DNA of 64,000 nucleotides from Triplophysa rosa (taxonomy: Eukaryota; Chordata; Actinopteri; Cypriniformes; Nemacheilidae), in NCBI RefSeq assembly GCF_024868665.1, contig NC_079913.1, positions 14,952,141-15,016,140 on the forward strand, written 5' to 3'. The notes below the pieces were generated by a model, which saw nothing but the letters and a program-made list of their open reading frames with translations, did not search any database and had not been told where the DNA came from. The translations under genes and the position numbers were made by a program. Below are positions 34,164-44,617 of this stretch, in pieces; within the stretch, counting starts at the first letter, position 1, and every line of letters begins with the position of its first letter.

Positions 34164-34854
34164 ATGGTGGCGAATCAAACTCCTTGTTACAAATATGGTA
34201 GAACAATAACTTCAACTACCAAAGGTGCATTTCTCGATAATCTGCCTGAATTGTCTCAAATCTCTAGCATGAGTAATAACGTTGAAGATCTTGACATTAC
34301 CACTGAAAATTTTAACTCCACTTTCTCGGAAACGCTAGACACAGTTGCTCATCTGTGCTTACAGAAGATAAAAAATGACAGCCCAACATGGTGGTATAAT
34401 GAGCACTCTCAGGCTGTAAAGAAAGTGGTCCGAAAAACAGAGTGCATCTTTAAGAAAATTAAATTAGAGGTATTTCGTACAGCATGGAAGGATAGTATTC
34501 AAATATACATGTACAGGAAAGCCCTAAAAACGTCTAGATCCGCCTACTTTTCATCACTAATAGAAGAAACCCAGCACAACCCTAGGTTTTATTTAACACA
34601 GTGGCTAAATTAACAAAAAATAAATTCTCAGTGACTTCTGATTCTGGATATCAATATTGCATTGATGAATTTATGAACCACTTCACAAATAAAATCCAAG
34701 ATATTAGAGGAAAAGTTATAACAATGCAACTATAAGTGAAACCCACTGAACAAACAACTAACCACAGCGCCCCTAATGAGAAATTGTAATTATTTTCTAC
34801 CGTAGATCACGATGAACTGTCTAAAATCATTAGATAATCTAAATCAACAACAAC
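34164..34854 (+). pseudogene. L2 linker region between endonuclease and RT
   Basis: A frame from 34164 to 34613 covers the linker between endonuclease and RT in L2-type proteins (DSPTWWYNEH, then a basic stretch KKVVRKTECIFKK). A stop/frameshift at about 34613 is followed by FMNHFTNKI-type sequence near 34680 and by DHDELSKII near 34806-34830 just before the insertion. Confidence 0.7.
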
Positions 34855-35409
34855 TCAACTTTATTTATATAGCGCTTTTTACAATTTTCATTGTTTCAAA
34901 GCAGCTGTACATGAAACTGTCATGACTCGGAGAGGAGTTCGGAAAAGGTTCGGAGACTCAAATGCTGGTAATGAAGCAGACTTTATTAGAAATTGTCCAA
35001 CAGAAACACCAGATGACACCGGCCTTGAGCACAGGAAACACGTGAGTCCGTGGAGAGCTAGCTCGACCCGACGGCACTCACGGTAAGAATCAACAGAAAA
35101 CTCCCAACGAGTAATCCTGGCTCCTCCGAGGAGCACGCTCAGCGGGGAGAAGGCACGACCCGCTGGCAGAATCCGAACAGCAGTGGTGATCGCTGGAGAA
35201 GTGGTGACGGGTAGTGCAGTGAGCAGAGGGCCGAGACGCCAATGGGAACTGAGGGGCACAGGAGTAGATGACACAGAAGAAAACAAACAAAACTAGGACA
35301 AGATAACTAGGACAAGATAACTAAGACAAAGACTAGATAATAGTACGTCTTGGTCATGGATGTAACCTCGGTTCCCTGATGGAGGGAACGAGACGTTGTG
35401 TCGAACCGA

Positions 35410-35554
35410 CAGAATTGGGTTTGTCTTGAGAACCTATCATCTTCTGAGTATTTAGAAAAGGCCAATGAAAATTGGCGAATGAAATTTGCATGCTGGGCTC
35501 CTCCCCGGATGTCCGGGTATAAGAGGGAAGCCGGCGTGCTCATTCATTCACCTT
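35410..35554. repeat. DIRS copy C inverted terminal repeat, left
   Basis: About 145 bp matching the reverse complement of 41450-41595 with few mismatches, and also the terminal part of copy B (17030-17165). Shared blocks include CTCCTCCCCGGATGTCCGGG and AAAATTGGCGAATGAAATTT. Confidence 0.9.
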
Positions 35555-35620
35555 TGGTCTGAGGAGCCTAAGCATCCTCCCCCGACCGCTGGGGTGGGGG
35601 CCAGTGTTGTGGCATGAGGG

Positions 35621-35726
35621 ACACAACGTCTCGTTCCCTCCATCAGGGAACCGAGGTTACATCCGTAACCAAGACGTTCCCTTTCTGTCGGTCTCTCGAC
35701 GTTGTGTCGAACCGACAGAATGGGGT
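35621..35726. other. DIRS internal complementary region
   Basis: The left half (35621-35677) is complementary to the element's own outer left terminus (35346-35402) with two mismatches. The right half (35676-35725) is exactly complementary to the outer right terminus preserved in copy B (17157-17205). In DIRS elements this region is proposed to template the joining of both ends into a circle. It lies between the recombinase gene and the left terminal repeat, as in DIRS-1. Confidence 0.88.
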
Positions 35727-36469
35727 TCCTATGGAATACGCCACAGCACTGAGCCACGTCACAATCTCTGCGGAGCGACGTTGACTGGCCTGGGCGAGTC
35801 AGACGAACACGCTAGCGCAAAATTATAACCTTCCAGTGGAGTGAAGGGGGACCCAGAGCTTTCCACAAAAAGTTGGGAAGCCCCCTAACGCCGGCCGTCA
35901 CGGGCGGAGGCCTGATTCTCTAAATGGCGAGAAGCCGCCCGGCACCGTACGGGCCACTGGGTAAGCATTATTCCCCCCTGGGGGGGAAAACGCTGCAGAG
36001 GCCACTACCTACCGTAGGGAGGAATTAGTGGAGACACCACATGGTCTCACCATCAGTGGAGAACTCATGGGAGGAATGTGCGGACTGCAGGAGTTAACCG
36101 CAAGGTGGGAGTCCACCTGGGGAGGTCATGGGTTGCCAAGGTGGGAACCATTCATGAGGATACATCAGACGGAACAGCCCATGGAGGGGGGGTTACCACG
36201 TCTGGAGCACTAGGTCCGGTTAGAGCTATGTGGGAGATAACTCAACTGTTCCCCGGCCTAAGGGGGCAGGGCTGCTCTGCCCAGCCCGTCCCCTGGAAGG
36301 GTGCTTAGTGATGGATGGAATGCCTGTTCTTTACCCGAGGGGAAAGAAGTGAGGCGGGATCGCCACTGCTCCCCCCGAGGGGGAAGGGCTTCCGCAGGCG
36401 TATGCCCTACCGGCTGCCGGTCCCACACCTTGCCAGGATGCGGGCTGACACCGGTTCCGCGCGTAGGTA

Positions 36470-37367
36470 TTAGAACCTCACGGAGTTGTTAGGCATAGCC
36501 CAACCCGCAGCTCCGCAGATGTCTGCCAGAGAGGCGCCCTGAGCCAGCCACGAGGGGTGTGCCTCACCCCCAACGGGTAGGAAAAAAGATTGGTATGCCT
36601 TAACGAGGGCATCCACGATCCAGTGCGCCAGCCTCTGTTTGGATACAGCCCTCCTGCTGAGCTCCGAAACAGACAAAGAGCTGCTCATAGCTTCTGGGCT
36701 CTGCGTGCGGTCCAAGCAGAGGCGCCGTGCGCGTACTGGACAAGCACGGGTAGGTTGGGTCTTCCTCCCCGGTGGGGAGCGCCTGCAGGTTCACCACCTG
36801 GTCTCTCGGGAGAGTGGTGGGAACCTTGGGCACGTAGCCGGGGCGGGGTCTCAAGATAACGTGAGAATCCCGGCCCCGAGTTCTAGGCAATCTGTGGACA
36901 CGGAGGGTGCTTGTAGATCCCCTACCCTCTTGGAGGTGAGCGCCATGCGGAAAGCCGTCTTTATCAAGACTGAGAAAGAGCGGCAACCCCGAGAGGCTCG
37001 AAGGGGGCGGGGCCTCTTGAGGCCCGCCACCTAGGTCGCAAGAGGGTACGGAGCGCGGGTAAGGTGGTCACCCTCTCGCGCCCCTTAGGAACCTAATGAC
37101 CAGGTCGTGCTGTCCCAGAGGCTACCCAGCACTTGGGTCATGATGAGCGGCCGTAGCGGCTACATACATTCCCAGTGTGGAGGGGGAGAGGTTACTCCCC
37201 CGTCTCTCTTGAGGACGGGACAGCTCGTACCCGACCGAGCAACTCCGCGGGTCTTCTCGCCGAGAAGAGCACCAGGACGAGAAGAGGCGCCACCTATGGG
37301 CGTATAGCCGCCCAGTGGCCGAAGCCCTAGCCTGAGTGACGTCCCAACCGGACTGGGGGTGGGTCAC
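36470..37367 (-). pseudogene. DIRS copy C tyrosine recombinase
   Basis: The N-terminal domain motif ATGRLYAHRWRLFSSWC lies near 37300. The middle part, with a TSKRVGDLQ-type core, is in another frame near 36900. The C-terminal part (36715-36470) contains [20 protein letters not shown], then DALVKAYQSFFLPVGGEAH and ICGAAGWAMPNNSVRF, which is where the catalytic His and Trp and the approach to the Tyr should be. The Arg of the usual HxxR box is not visible and frames change at least twice, so it is inactive. Confidence 0.75.
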
Positions 37368-37499
37368 TCAGGATCTCCTCGTCCCGTCCAGACATGGAGA
37401 CCAGGTTTTGCCTGGGATGCCGTAACGTGCCCCTTCCCCTGGGGAAGCTGTTCGCCAGGGGGAGCGGCCAGGGGGGAGTTGTTGTCAGAGCCTCAGCTC

Positions 37500-39130
37500 C
37501 GAGAACCAAGTCCTGGTTAGGCCGAAGGGGCGTAACTAGTACCACTTGATGCTCCTCTTCCCTGGCCTTGCACAGGCCCTGTGCAATGAGGCTCACTGGG
37601 GGGAAGCGTACTTCCGCTTGTCCCGCGGCCAGCTGTGCGCAAGGGCATCCGTGCCGAGGGTCCTCGGACAGGGAGTACCCAAGCGGACAATGGGAGGAGT
37701 TCGGGGAGGCAACAGGACCACCTGTGCCTGGCCAAACTGCCCCCAAATGAGCCGGCTGCGCGGGGAGGGAGTCGCCACTCTCCGCAAGGCGTCAACTGAC
37801 GAGAGAGCACATCGGCTGTCTGGTTCAGGACGCCTGGGATGTGTGTGGCTCGCAGGGAGCTGATCACCTGCTGACTCCAGAGGAGGAGGCGTCGGGCGAG
37901 TCATGTTAGCTGCTGTGAGTGAAGAATACGCCACAGCAGCTGTGCTGTCCGACCGGACCAGCACGTGCTTCCCTGCACGAGAGGAAGTCCCTCAATGCAA
38001 GTAGCACAACCCACAACTCTAGGCAGTTGAATGCCAACGCAGGCGGGGGCCCGTCCACCGCCCCGACACTGCTTGCCCGTTGCACACGGCACCCCTTAGG
38101 GTGTGTCGGCAGAAAAGCGTGTGACCAACGCCTGCTGCCGGTGTGCCACGCTCTCCAAGGAACTTGACTCTGCCGCCAGTGTTGGAGCGGTCGTATATGC
38201 ATCGACCCGAGGGGGGGCCACCCCCGCCGAGGATGCCATGAATCCCAGGAGCCTCCTGTTACAGGGGGACCGCTGACTGTCTGATCTCAGGCAGTTCAAC
38301 ACTGACCGGGCGCGCTAGTCCTCGCGCCCCCCCCTGGGGGTGAGCGGGGCCGCCCGTGAGGACAGAGTCGAGTTCCATACCGAGAAAGAGGATGCTCTGC
38401 ACCGGGGAGAGCTTGCTCTTATCTCAGTTGACCTGTGGCCCCACCGATCTAGGTGCCGGAGCACCAGGTCCCTGTGTGTACACCACAGATCTCGAGAGTG
38501 TGCCCAAACTTGAGCCAGTCGTCGAGATAGTTAGTACCCGTACACCTCCTTCCCAACGGGGAAGGAGGGCGGCTTCCACGACCTTCGTAAAGACTCGTGG
38601 AGACAGGGACAGACCGAAGGGGAGGACCCTGTACTGATATGCCCGTCCCTCGAACGCGAACCGTCGGAACGGCCGAAGTCGAGGGAGGATCGAGACATGA
38701 AAGTACGCGTCCTCTAGGTCGATTGCCATGAACCAGTCCTGACGCCTGACGGACGCCAGGATGCGCTTCTGCGTGACCATCCTGAAAGGCAGCTAGTGTA
38801 GGTGCCTGTTCAGAACACACAGACCCAAGATAGGGCGCAACCCTCCGCCTTTCTTAGGGACAATGAAGTACGGGCTGTAAAACCCGCTGAACACCTCGGC
38901 CGGTGGGACGGGCTCGATCGCTCCCTTCACCAGAAGGGAGGCGACCTCCGCCCGAAGTACGGGGGCATCCCTGCCTCTGCCTGAGGTAAAAGGACGTCCC
39001 GGAACTTGGGCGGACGTGTAGCGACTGAATCGCGTAGCCGAGACGGATCGTCTTCCTCAGCCCGCCTGACAGTCTGGGGGCTCCCAGAACTGTGACAGGG
39101 GACTAGAGGTTGATCTGCTTCATCGCCCCC
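37500..39130 (-). pseudogene. DIRS copy C reverse transcriptase/RNase H
   Basis: The RT part has FAFEGRAYQYRVLPFGLSLS and RVFTKVVEAALLPRWEGG between 38600 and 38690, preceded by MVTQKRILASVRRQDWFMAI at 38780. The YVDD box is decayed near 38520-38560. RNase H pieces lie near 37900-38110 (VRSDSTAAVAYSS). The linker carrying the APSELPPFSRLI-type region before the recombinase, missing in copy B, is present here (37400-37900). Multiple frameshifts occur. Confidence 0.77.
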
Positions 39131-40656
39131 GCGGAGGGTGGTTCGATGGCTAGCAGTACGGATTCCTTGCCAGGGGAGGCCCCCCGGGGAGGAGATCGGC
39201 TCTGCCATATTTCCTGCCTGGCGACTGCGCAGCTCAACGCACTGTCTGACTGAGAGTGCTGAGGGCTGGTGTTTATACTCGACATTGCGCTTTGCCATGA
39301 CGCAACGTCGAGTTTGCCGTTCACCGTCGTGCAGAGGGTGAGAGCGGCTGAGGTAACCCAGAGAGAGAGGAAACTCTCCTTTTTGAGAGTAAGTGGGCGC
39401 CAGCCCCCCAGAGGGGGCCAGCAGATGGAGGGACGGGGCAGGAACCGTCCCTATCCGACCTACCAGCGCTGTGGCTGGGGTCGGGCCCAATGGTAGCCTC
39501 GATCCCCCTGAGGTGATCCCATGACAGCCGCTGCCCGCGGCTGCTGATGGGGCGATGGTCTCCTCTTCGCTGTCTCCTCCAGGTCACTGGAGGGCGTTGA
39601 AGAGGACCAGGGCTGCTGGGAAGCAGACAGTGCACGGGACTCGACGGCCGAGGCGGCCGAGTTGCGGCACGGAGGACTGCTTTTTACTGTCGAGAACCCT
39701 CGACAGTAACACCAACCAGCCCCCCCTTGCGAGACGGGTACGTCGAGAAAGCGGACCTTCTCAGCGTTACTCATCTGCGCAAGGATTGGCCAGAGGAGTT
39801 TCTCATGGACCACAAGTGTGGACATCGTCCGACCCAGGGCCCGCGTGGTCACCTTGGTCGCCCGTAGAGCGAGGTCGGTGGCGGCGCGGAGTTCCTGCAT
39901 AAGCGCTGGGTCGGTCTTACCCTCGTGGAGCTCTCTCAACGCCCTGGCCTGGCAGGAGCCATAGCGTGGAGAGAGGAGGCAGCTTGGTCCGCCGCAATGT
40001 AAGCTCTCGACACCAGAGATGCCGAGACACCACATGCTTTGGACGGGAGTCTAGGTCGAGCCCCCCCAGGTGGCCGCCACCTACGGGCACGAGTGCACCG
40101 CGGCGGCATACTCCACCTGGGGGACACCGACGTATCCTCCAGCTGTCTCAACCTCGAGGGAAGAGAGGGTGACAGAACTTTGTTTGACGTGAAACGTGCC
40201 GGGAAGGGGCGTTCCAGGTCTTACAAAGTTCCTCATGCACTTCCGGTAAACACGGCACTGGGGGCGGGCGCGGCTTGGAGCCGCGCTCAAACCCGAGGCG
40301 CCATGTAGCCAGCCGCGAGCGCCGGGAGAGGCAGTGCGGGCACTGCAACCCAACACTCACGGCGGCCCGGGAAAGCATGGCCGACATCTCGACATCCGCT
40401 TTTTCCTGGGCTCGACCCCCCGAGGGAGGGAGCCCGAGGAATCGTCGGAGTCGGATGGCAGTACGTCACCCCCCGATGCTGCAAGAGACATCTCATCATC
40501 ACGCATCGTGTCCGAATACGTGATTGAGGAATAAGACGGCGGACCGTCTTTTTGGGGAACGGTCAGACGAGCGAAACGAGGTGTGAACGGTCCGTGAGCC
40601 GTGGCTGGCGGATTATCGCTCACAGTAATCCTCATATCACCCTCGCTGCTTGCCAT
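39130..40656 (-). pseudogene. DIRS copy C gag-like gene
   Basis: It starts MASSEGDMRITVSDNPPAT at 40656. It continues through the same CLPEVHEELCKTWNAPSRHV, ELHEGKTDPALMQELRAATD and EKVRFLDVPVSQGG blocks as the other copies, then a Pro/Ser-rich tail to about 39300. At least two frameshifts break it. Its sequence is closer to A than to B in several blocks. Confidence 0.75.
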
Positions 40657-41247
40657 AGCGGACGGCAGGGCCGTAGTCCTGCCGCCACGGAACGGGGAGC
40701 AAACGAGGTGGTGGCTGAGTCCCGTGGGAACACAGCCACCTGTGACGCAACGTCTGAATCGTCACCGCCCGCAGTGCGGGCAGGACGTATCCACAACGTC
40801 TGCCCCAGCGTACTGGAAGCAGGCATTGTGTCCGTCCCCCTCCTCGATGAGTGTGTTACACCCAAGGGAATCTCATCATCACGCATCGTGTCCGAATACG
40901 TGATTGAGGAATAAGACGGCGGACCGTTCTTTTTGGGGAACGGTCAGACAAGCGAAACGAGGTGTGAACGGTCCGTGAGCCGTGGCTGGCGGATTATCGC
41001 TCACAGTAATCCTCATATCACCCTCGCTGCTTGCCATAGCGGACGGCAGGGCCGTAGTCCTGCCGCCACGGAACGGGGAGCAAACGAGGTGGTGGCTGAG
41101 TCCCGTGGGAACACAGCCACCTGTGACGCAACGTCTGAATCGTCACCGCCCGCAGTGCGGGCAGGACGTATCCACAACGTCTGCCCCAGCGTACTGGAAG
41201 CAGGCATTGTGTCCGTCCCCCTCCTCGATGAGTGTGTTGCACCCATG
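40491..41247. repeat. 381-bp tandem duplication in the DIRS copy C 5' region
   Basis: 40491-40866 and 40871-41247 are nearly identical head-to-tail copies (offset 380-381 bp, with only a few substitutions and one inserted T). Copy B has a single unit at the equivalent place (16447-16827). The unit includes the start of the gag gene, so the gag start codon exists twice (40656 and its equivalent near 41037). Confidence 0.93.
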
Positions 41248-41449
41248 AGAACAGCGGGACAAGCCACGCTGGAGAAATTTGCTCTTTTAGAAAAGGAAAT
41301 TTGCTCGAACACCTCCGGAACTGCCGAGACGCCCAGGGGAGAGTCACTGCAGGAAGGGACCGTCCGCTGTCCACGTCGTAGATTCCAGCAGAAAGAATGA
41401 TCACCCAGATCGTAGAGAAGCTCATCAGATGCGTAGGCTCTGAAGAACA

Positions 41450-41595
41450 AAAGGTGAATGAATGAGCACGCCGGCTTCCCTCTTATACCCGGACATCCGG
41501 GGAGGAGCCCGGCATGCAAATTTCATTCGCCAATTTTCATTGGCCTTTTCTAAATACTCAGAAGATGATAGGTTCTCAAGACAAACCCCATTCTG
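41450..41595. repeat. DIRS copy C inverted terminal repeat, right
   Basis: Partner of 35410-35554. It runs into TTCCAAGGGAAC, where copy B instead has the complete terminus. Confidence 0.9.
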
Positions 41596-42037
41596 TTCCA
41601 AGGGAACTAGAACACGCTAGACTAGGGCAGTCAGTACTGGCAATAACACGCAACGGTCTGAAACAAGACAAGAGAACAAGAGGGATTAAATAGAGGGGAC
41701 CTAATCAGCGGGGAATGAAAAACAGGTGAATAATAATGAGCCAGGGGGGACTGCTAATTAGGGACGAGCTACAGGAGTGTAGGTGATGAGGTGATGGAAA
41801 CCCGGTGAGGGGAAAGTCTGAAGGGGAGACACGGGGGCGGGGCTAGTGACGTAGACACTAAACACGTGGAGAGCCGTCAAGACGTTTCCACAAGAGTTTG
41901 ACAAAACAAAACAAACACTCACACAAGACAAAAAGGCCACGACAAGACTGAGATCACGACATGAAACATATTGACTATAAGCAAAACAATTAAAGTTGTA
42001 CCTGTAAAAACAAGAAAAAGGTGAAAACACAATATGC

Positions 42038-42143
42038 ACACGTACTAACACACATAGACATAGACACACACACATACACACACACACACAGACATGCACA
42101 CACACAGACATGCACGCACACACATACACACGCACGCACAGTG
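42038..42143. repeat. CA-rich microsatellite in the L2 tail
   Basis: Interrupted (CA)n with GACATG and GCACG variants, corresponding to 10789-10915 in the other L2 tail. Confidence 0.88.
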
Positions 42144-42163
42144 AAACTTTAAAATTCTAACAA

Positions 42164-42700
42164 CCGGCATGCTAGACCCTATACCTGCAAATCTACTGAA
42201 AGAGATGCTCCCAGAAATTATAGATCCTCTTAGCATTATTAACTCATCTCTGACACTAGGACATGTGCCTAAAGCATATATAAGGTGGCTGTTATAAGGC
42301 CCTTGTCAAACCCCAACTCGACCCTAGAGAACTAGTTAACTACAGACCTATATCGAATCTACCTTTCATATCTAAAGTTCTGGAAAAAATAGTTTCAACT
42401 CAATTATGTTCCTTCCTCCAAAGGAATGACATCATTGAAGAATTCCAGTCTGGATTTAGAGCACATTCACAGTACAGAGCTTTGATGAGCGTTACAAATG
42501 ATCTGCTTATGGCATCTGACCGAGGTTGTATCTCGTTATTGGTGCTGCTAGACCTTAGTGCTGCATTCGATACCATTGACCACAGCACACTCCTACATAG
42601 ACTCGAAAATTATGTCGGCATTAAGGGAATAGCTTTGAAATGGTTTAAATCTTATTTATCCGACCGTTTTCAATTTGTAGCAATAAACAATGAGGTGTCA
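42164..42700 (+). pseudogene. L2 reverse transcriptase, palm region, cut by the assembly gap
   Basis: Blocks: LDPIPANLLKEMLPEI near 42170-42220, a frameshift near 42295, NYRPISNLPFISKVLEKIV near 42340-42395, FQSGFRAHSQYRAL near 42440, [14 protein letters not shown] with the first catalytic Asp near 42540-42580, and WFKSYLSDRFQFV near 42645. The catalytic FADD-type box would fall in or after the N run. It is inactive in this copy because of the frameshift and the upstream insertions. Confidence 0.82.
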
Positions 42701-42800
42701 NNNNNNNNNNNNNNNNNNNNNNNNNNNNNNNNNNNNNNNNNNNNNNNNNNNNNNNNNNNNNNNNNNNNNNNNNNNNNNNNNNNNNNNNNNNNNNNNNNNN
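42701..42800. other. Assembly gap
   Basis: One hundred N inside the L2 reverse transcriptase. The exact 100-base size suggests a placeholder of unknown true length. A single N also occurs at 44306. Confidence 0.99.
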
Positions 42801-42989
42801 ACTTTTATGAATTAAGCGTTTAGTCGATCGTGATGAATTTTTATAGAAACCGTTGTAAACGTCACCCGGACATCCTGTGAAATTCAACCAATCAGATGAT
42901 GACTTCGAACGTGCTCAAGTGTTTCCAGAAAAGTGTGCCTTATGCATCAGACGTTTAGCCAACGGTCCGTGGGTGTGACGTCTGAGACT
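42801..42989. other. Sequence between the gap and the second L2 fragment
   Basis: No coding or repeat structure was recognised. It does not continue the reverse transcriptase found before the gap. Confidence 0.4.
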
Positions 42990-44260
42990 AGCAGTCACCA
43001 GGCCCCTGATAAAAAAAGCCATAGCTTGATCCTGGAGAATAAACCAATCTCAAACTTCCCTTTTTTACCAAAAATGCCAACTAAGTACATTTCTGCAGGA
43101 AAATATCTTAAATGAACAATTTCAGTCTGGATTTAGGCCCAACCACAGCACAGAGACAGCACTGCTTAAAGTGACAAATGATCTTCTAGCATCTGATCGC
43201 GGCGCCATCTCTCTTTTAGTCCTACTGGACCTGAGTGCTGCTTTTCATACTGTAGATCATGCCATTCTAATAGATAGACTAGAAAACTACATTTGAAGTC
43301 AAAAGTTTACACCCCCTTGCAGAATCTGGAAAAGCTGAAATTTGGGAGAATTTGAAATTAAGGTTTATTTTTAATTTAGTCCTGCCCTTTTATTAAAGAA
43401 ATGTTAACATAAGTTCACACCAAAGAATAATAACAGAATCTTAAAAATAGCCCAGGTCAAAAGTTTACATCCCCTGATTTTAATACTGTATGATGTTCAA
43501 TGACAGTTTTTATGTTTGTCATAGTTGTTTAAGGGTTTCTTGTTTGTCAGTCATTAAACTGTCACTGATCTTCAGATCAGGTCTTCCAGAATCTTTGCTT
43601 TTTCAGTATTTCTGTATTTTGACTCATGTCCAGCAGTAACTGTATGATGTTGAGATTCATCTGTTTACATTGAGGACAATCAAGAGACTCATACACAACA
43701 ATAGATAGAAACATTCTGATGCTCGAAGACAACACGATTCATTTAAAGTCAGTGGGTGTAAACCTCGAAAATGTTTTTTGGTGTAAATTTTATATTTATT
43801 CCTGAGAAAATTATGTATTTTTACTTCTGAAGACATTACTAAATGAAAAAATGATTATAAACAAAACAATAACAATTAACACAAAAACATTTTCAGAGGT
43901 TTACACCCACTCTGACTTTGAATCATCAGTGAACAGTTTAATGACTCAAACAAGAAACCCTTTAAACAACTATGACAAAACATAAAAACTGTCATTGAAC
44001 ATCATACAGTATTAATAATCAGGGGATGTAAACTTTTGACCTGGGCTATTTTTACAGATTCTGTTATTATTCTTTGGTGTGAACGTTATGTTAACATTTC
44101 TCTTAATAAAAGGGCAGGACTAAATTAAAAATAAACCTTAATCTTCGAAATTCCCCAAATTTTCAGCATTTTCCAGATTCTGCAAGGGGGGTGTAAACTT
44201 TTGACTTCAACTGTATATTGGCATTGGTGGTCAGGCCTTAATCCCTACCACTTTGTTTAT
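42990..44260 (+). pseudogene. Second L2 reverse transcriptase fragment, split by a Tc1/mariner element
   Basis: Blocks: a decayed [13 protein letters not shown] stretch near 43040-43070, [20 protein letters not shown] near 43110-43170, and [20 protein letters not shown] near 43215-43275 with the first catalytic Asp, then RLENY up to 43289. After the Tc1 element the frame resumes at 44214 (YIGIGGQAL), exactly as the protein requires. It is a different copy from the one before the gap because the same region is represented twice. Confidence 0.8.
43290..44213. mobile_element. Tc1/mariner-type non-autonomous element
   Basis: The ends are CATTTGAAGTCAAAAGTTTA on the left and the inverse (GACTTCAACTG) on the right, flanked by TA on both sides (43288-43289 and 44214-44215). 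The inverted ends extend imperfectly over more than 200 bp. An inner hairpin pair lies around 43735-43775 and 43890-43925. No transposase is present. Removing the element and one TA restores the L2 reading frame. Confidence 0.9.
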
Positions 44261-44617
44261 GTAGATGATTAAATGTCATATAAATCTCAGGTTCATTTCA
44301 GAGATNTCTTACATTTTTTTCAGATAACCGTTATCAACCTCAGACAACTTTGTTCAATAGTTTGCCAGGTCATCTTAGGTAAATGAAAAACCTACTTGAA
44401 GAGGTCGTTTAAGCAAGTCATAGTTCTCATGCAATATGGCGAGGAAGAACGGTCTCTGTGAAGACGAAAAGCATGAAAGAATGCCAAGACCTGGAAAAGG
44501 CATATAAACATTTTTTTCCAAAAAACTTTTGAGCAAAGCTGTCTGAGATGTGAGAAATGCCTAATTTCGAACACAGTGTAAACGATAAAGATGTCTTACT
44601 GATTCCCTAACTGTCAG

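Larger units (their letters stand above)
35346..41597 (-). mobile_element. DIRS-type retrotransposon, copy C, nearly full length
   Basis: This is the most complete DIRS copy (6.25 kb), oriented right to left. It has inverted terminal repeats (35410-35554 and 41450-41595), gag, RT/RNase H, recombinase and an internal complementary region (35621-35726). The right terminus lacks about 45 bp present in copy B, so the 5' tip is deleted or rearranged. All genes carry frameshifts. DIRS elements make no target duplication, and none is seen. Confidence 0.88.
34918..41961 (-). mobile_element. Solo LTR (Gypsy-like) split by DIRS copy C
   Basis: On the minus strand it begins TGTCGTGATCTC at 41961 and ends GAGTCATGACA at 34918. 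The flanks TGAAAC at 34912-34917 and 41962-41967 are identical (6-bp duplication). CTATTTAATCC near 41690 serves as TATA-like box and AATAAAG near 34985 as polyadenylation signal. LTR sequence occupies 34918-35345 and about 41598-41961, roughly 790 bp in total. DIRS copy C fills the rest. Confidence 0.8.
34855..42163 (-). mobile_element. L2 3'-tail insertion (minus), itself split
   Basis: The parts 34855-34917 and 41962-42163 together match the 3' UTR of the L2 at 10645-11020, including the GCGCTTTT/ACAATTTTCATTGTT region, the ATTGACTATAAGCAAAACA block and a CA-rich tract. It is a short 5'-truncated L2 insertion lying inside the plus-strand L2. The solo LTR at 34918-41961 splits it. Confidence 0.75.
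32990..42700 (+). mobile_element. L2-clade LINE interrupted by nested insertions
   Basis: The LINE runs from about 32990 to about 34854 and resumes at about 42164. Left of the break the frame reads KSTTT and right of it LDPIPANLLKEMLPE, the expected neighbouring sequence of the RT fingers. The intervening 7.3 kb is a nest of an L2 tail, a solo LTR and DIRS copy C. The right side of the LINE ends in the assembly gap at 42701. Confidence 0.82.

Noticed and set aside
42645..42887. Open frames running through the N gap
   Set aside because: The gap is read as open by default and gives no coding evidence.
44438..44506. ATG with 23 codons (MARKNGLCEDEKHERM...) as a possible start of the DUF4806 gene
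   Set aside because: It ends in a stop without a GT donor in the right place and cannot be joined to the exon at 44618 in phase.
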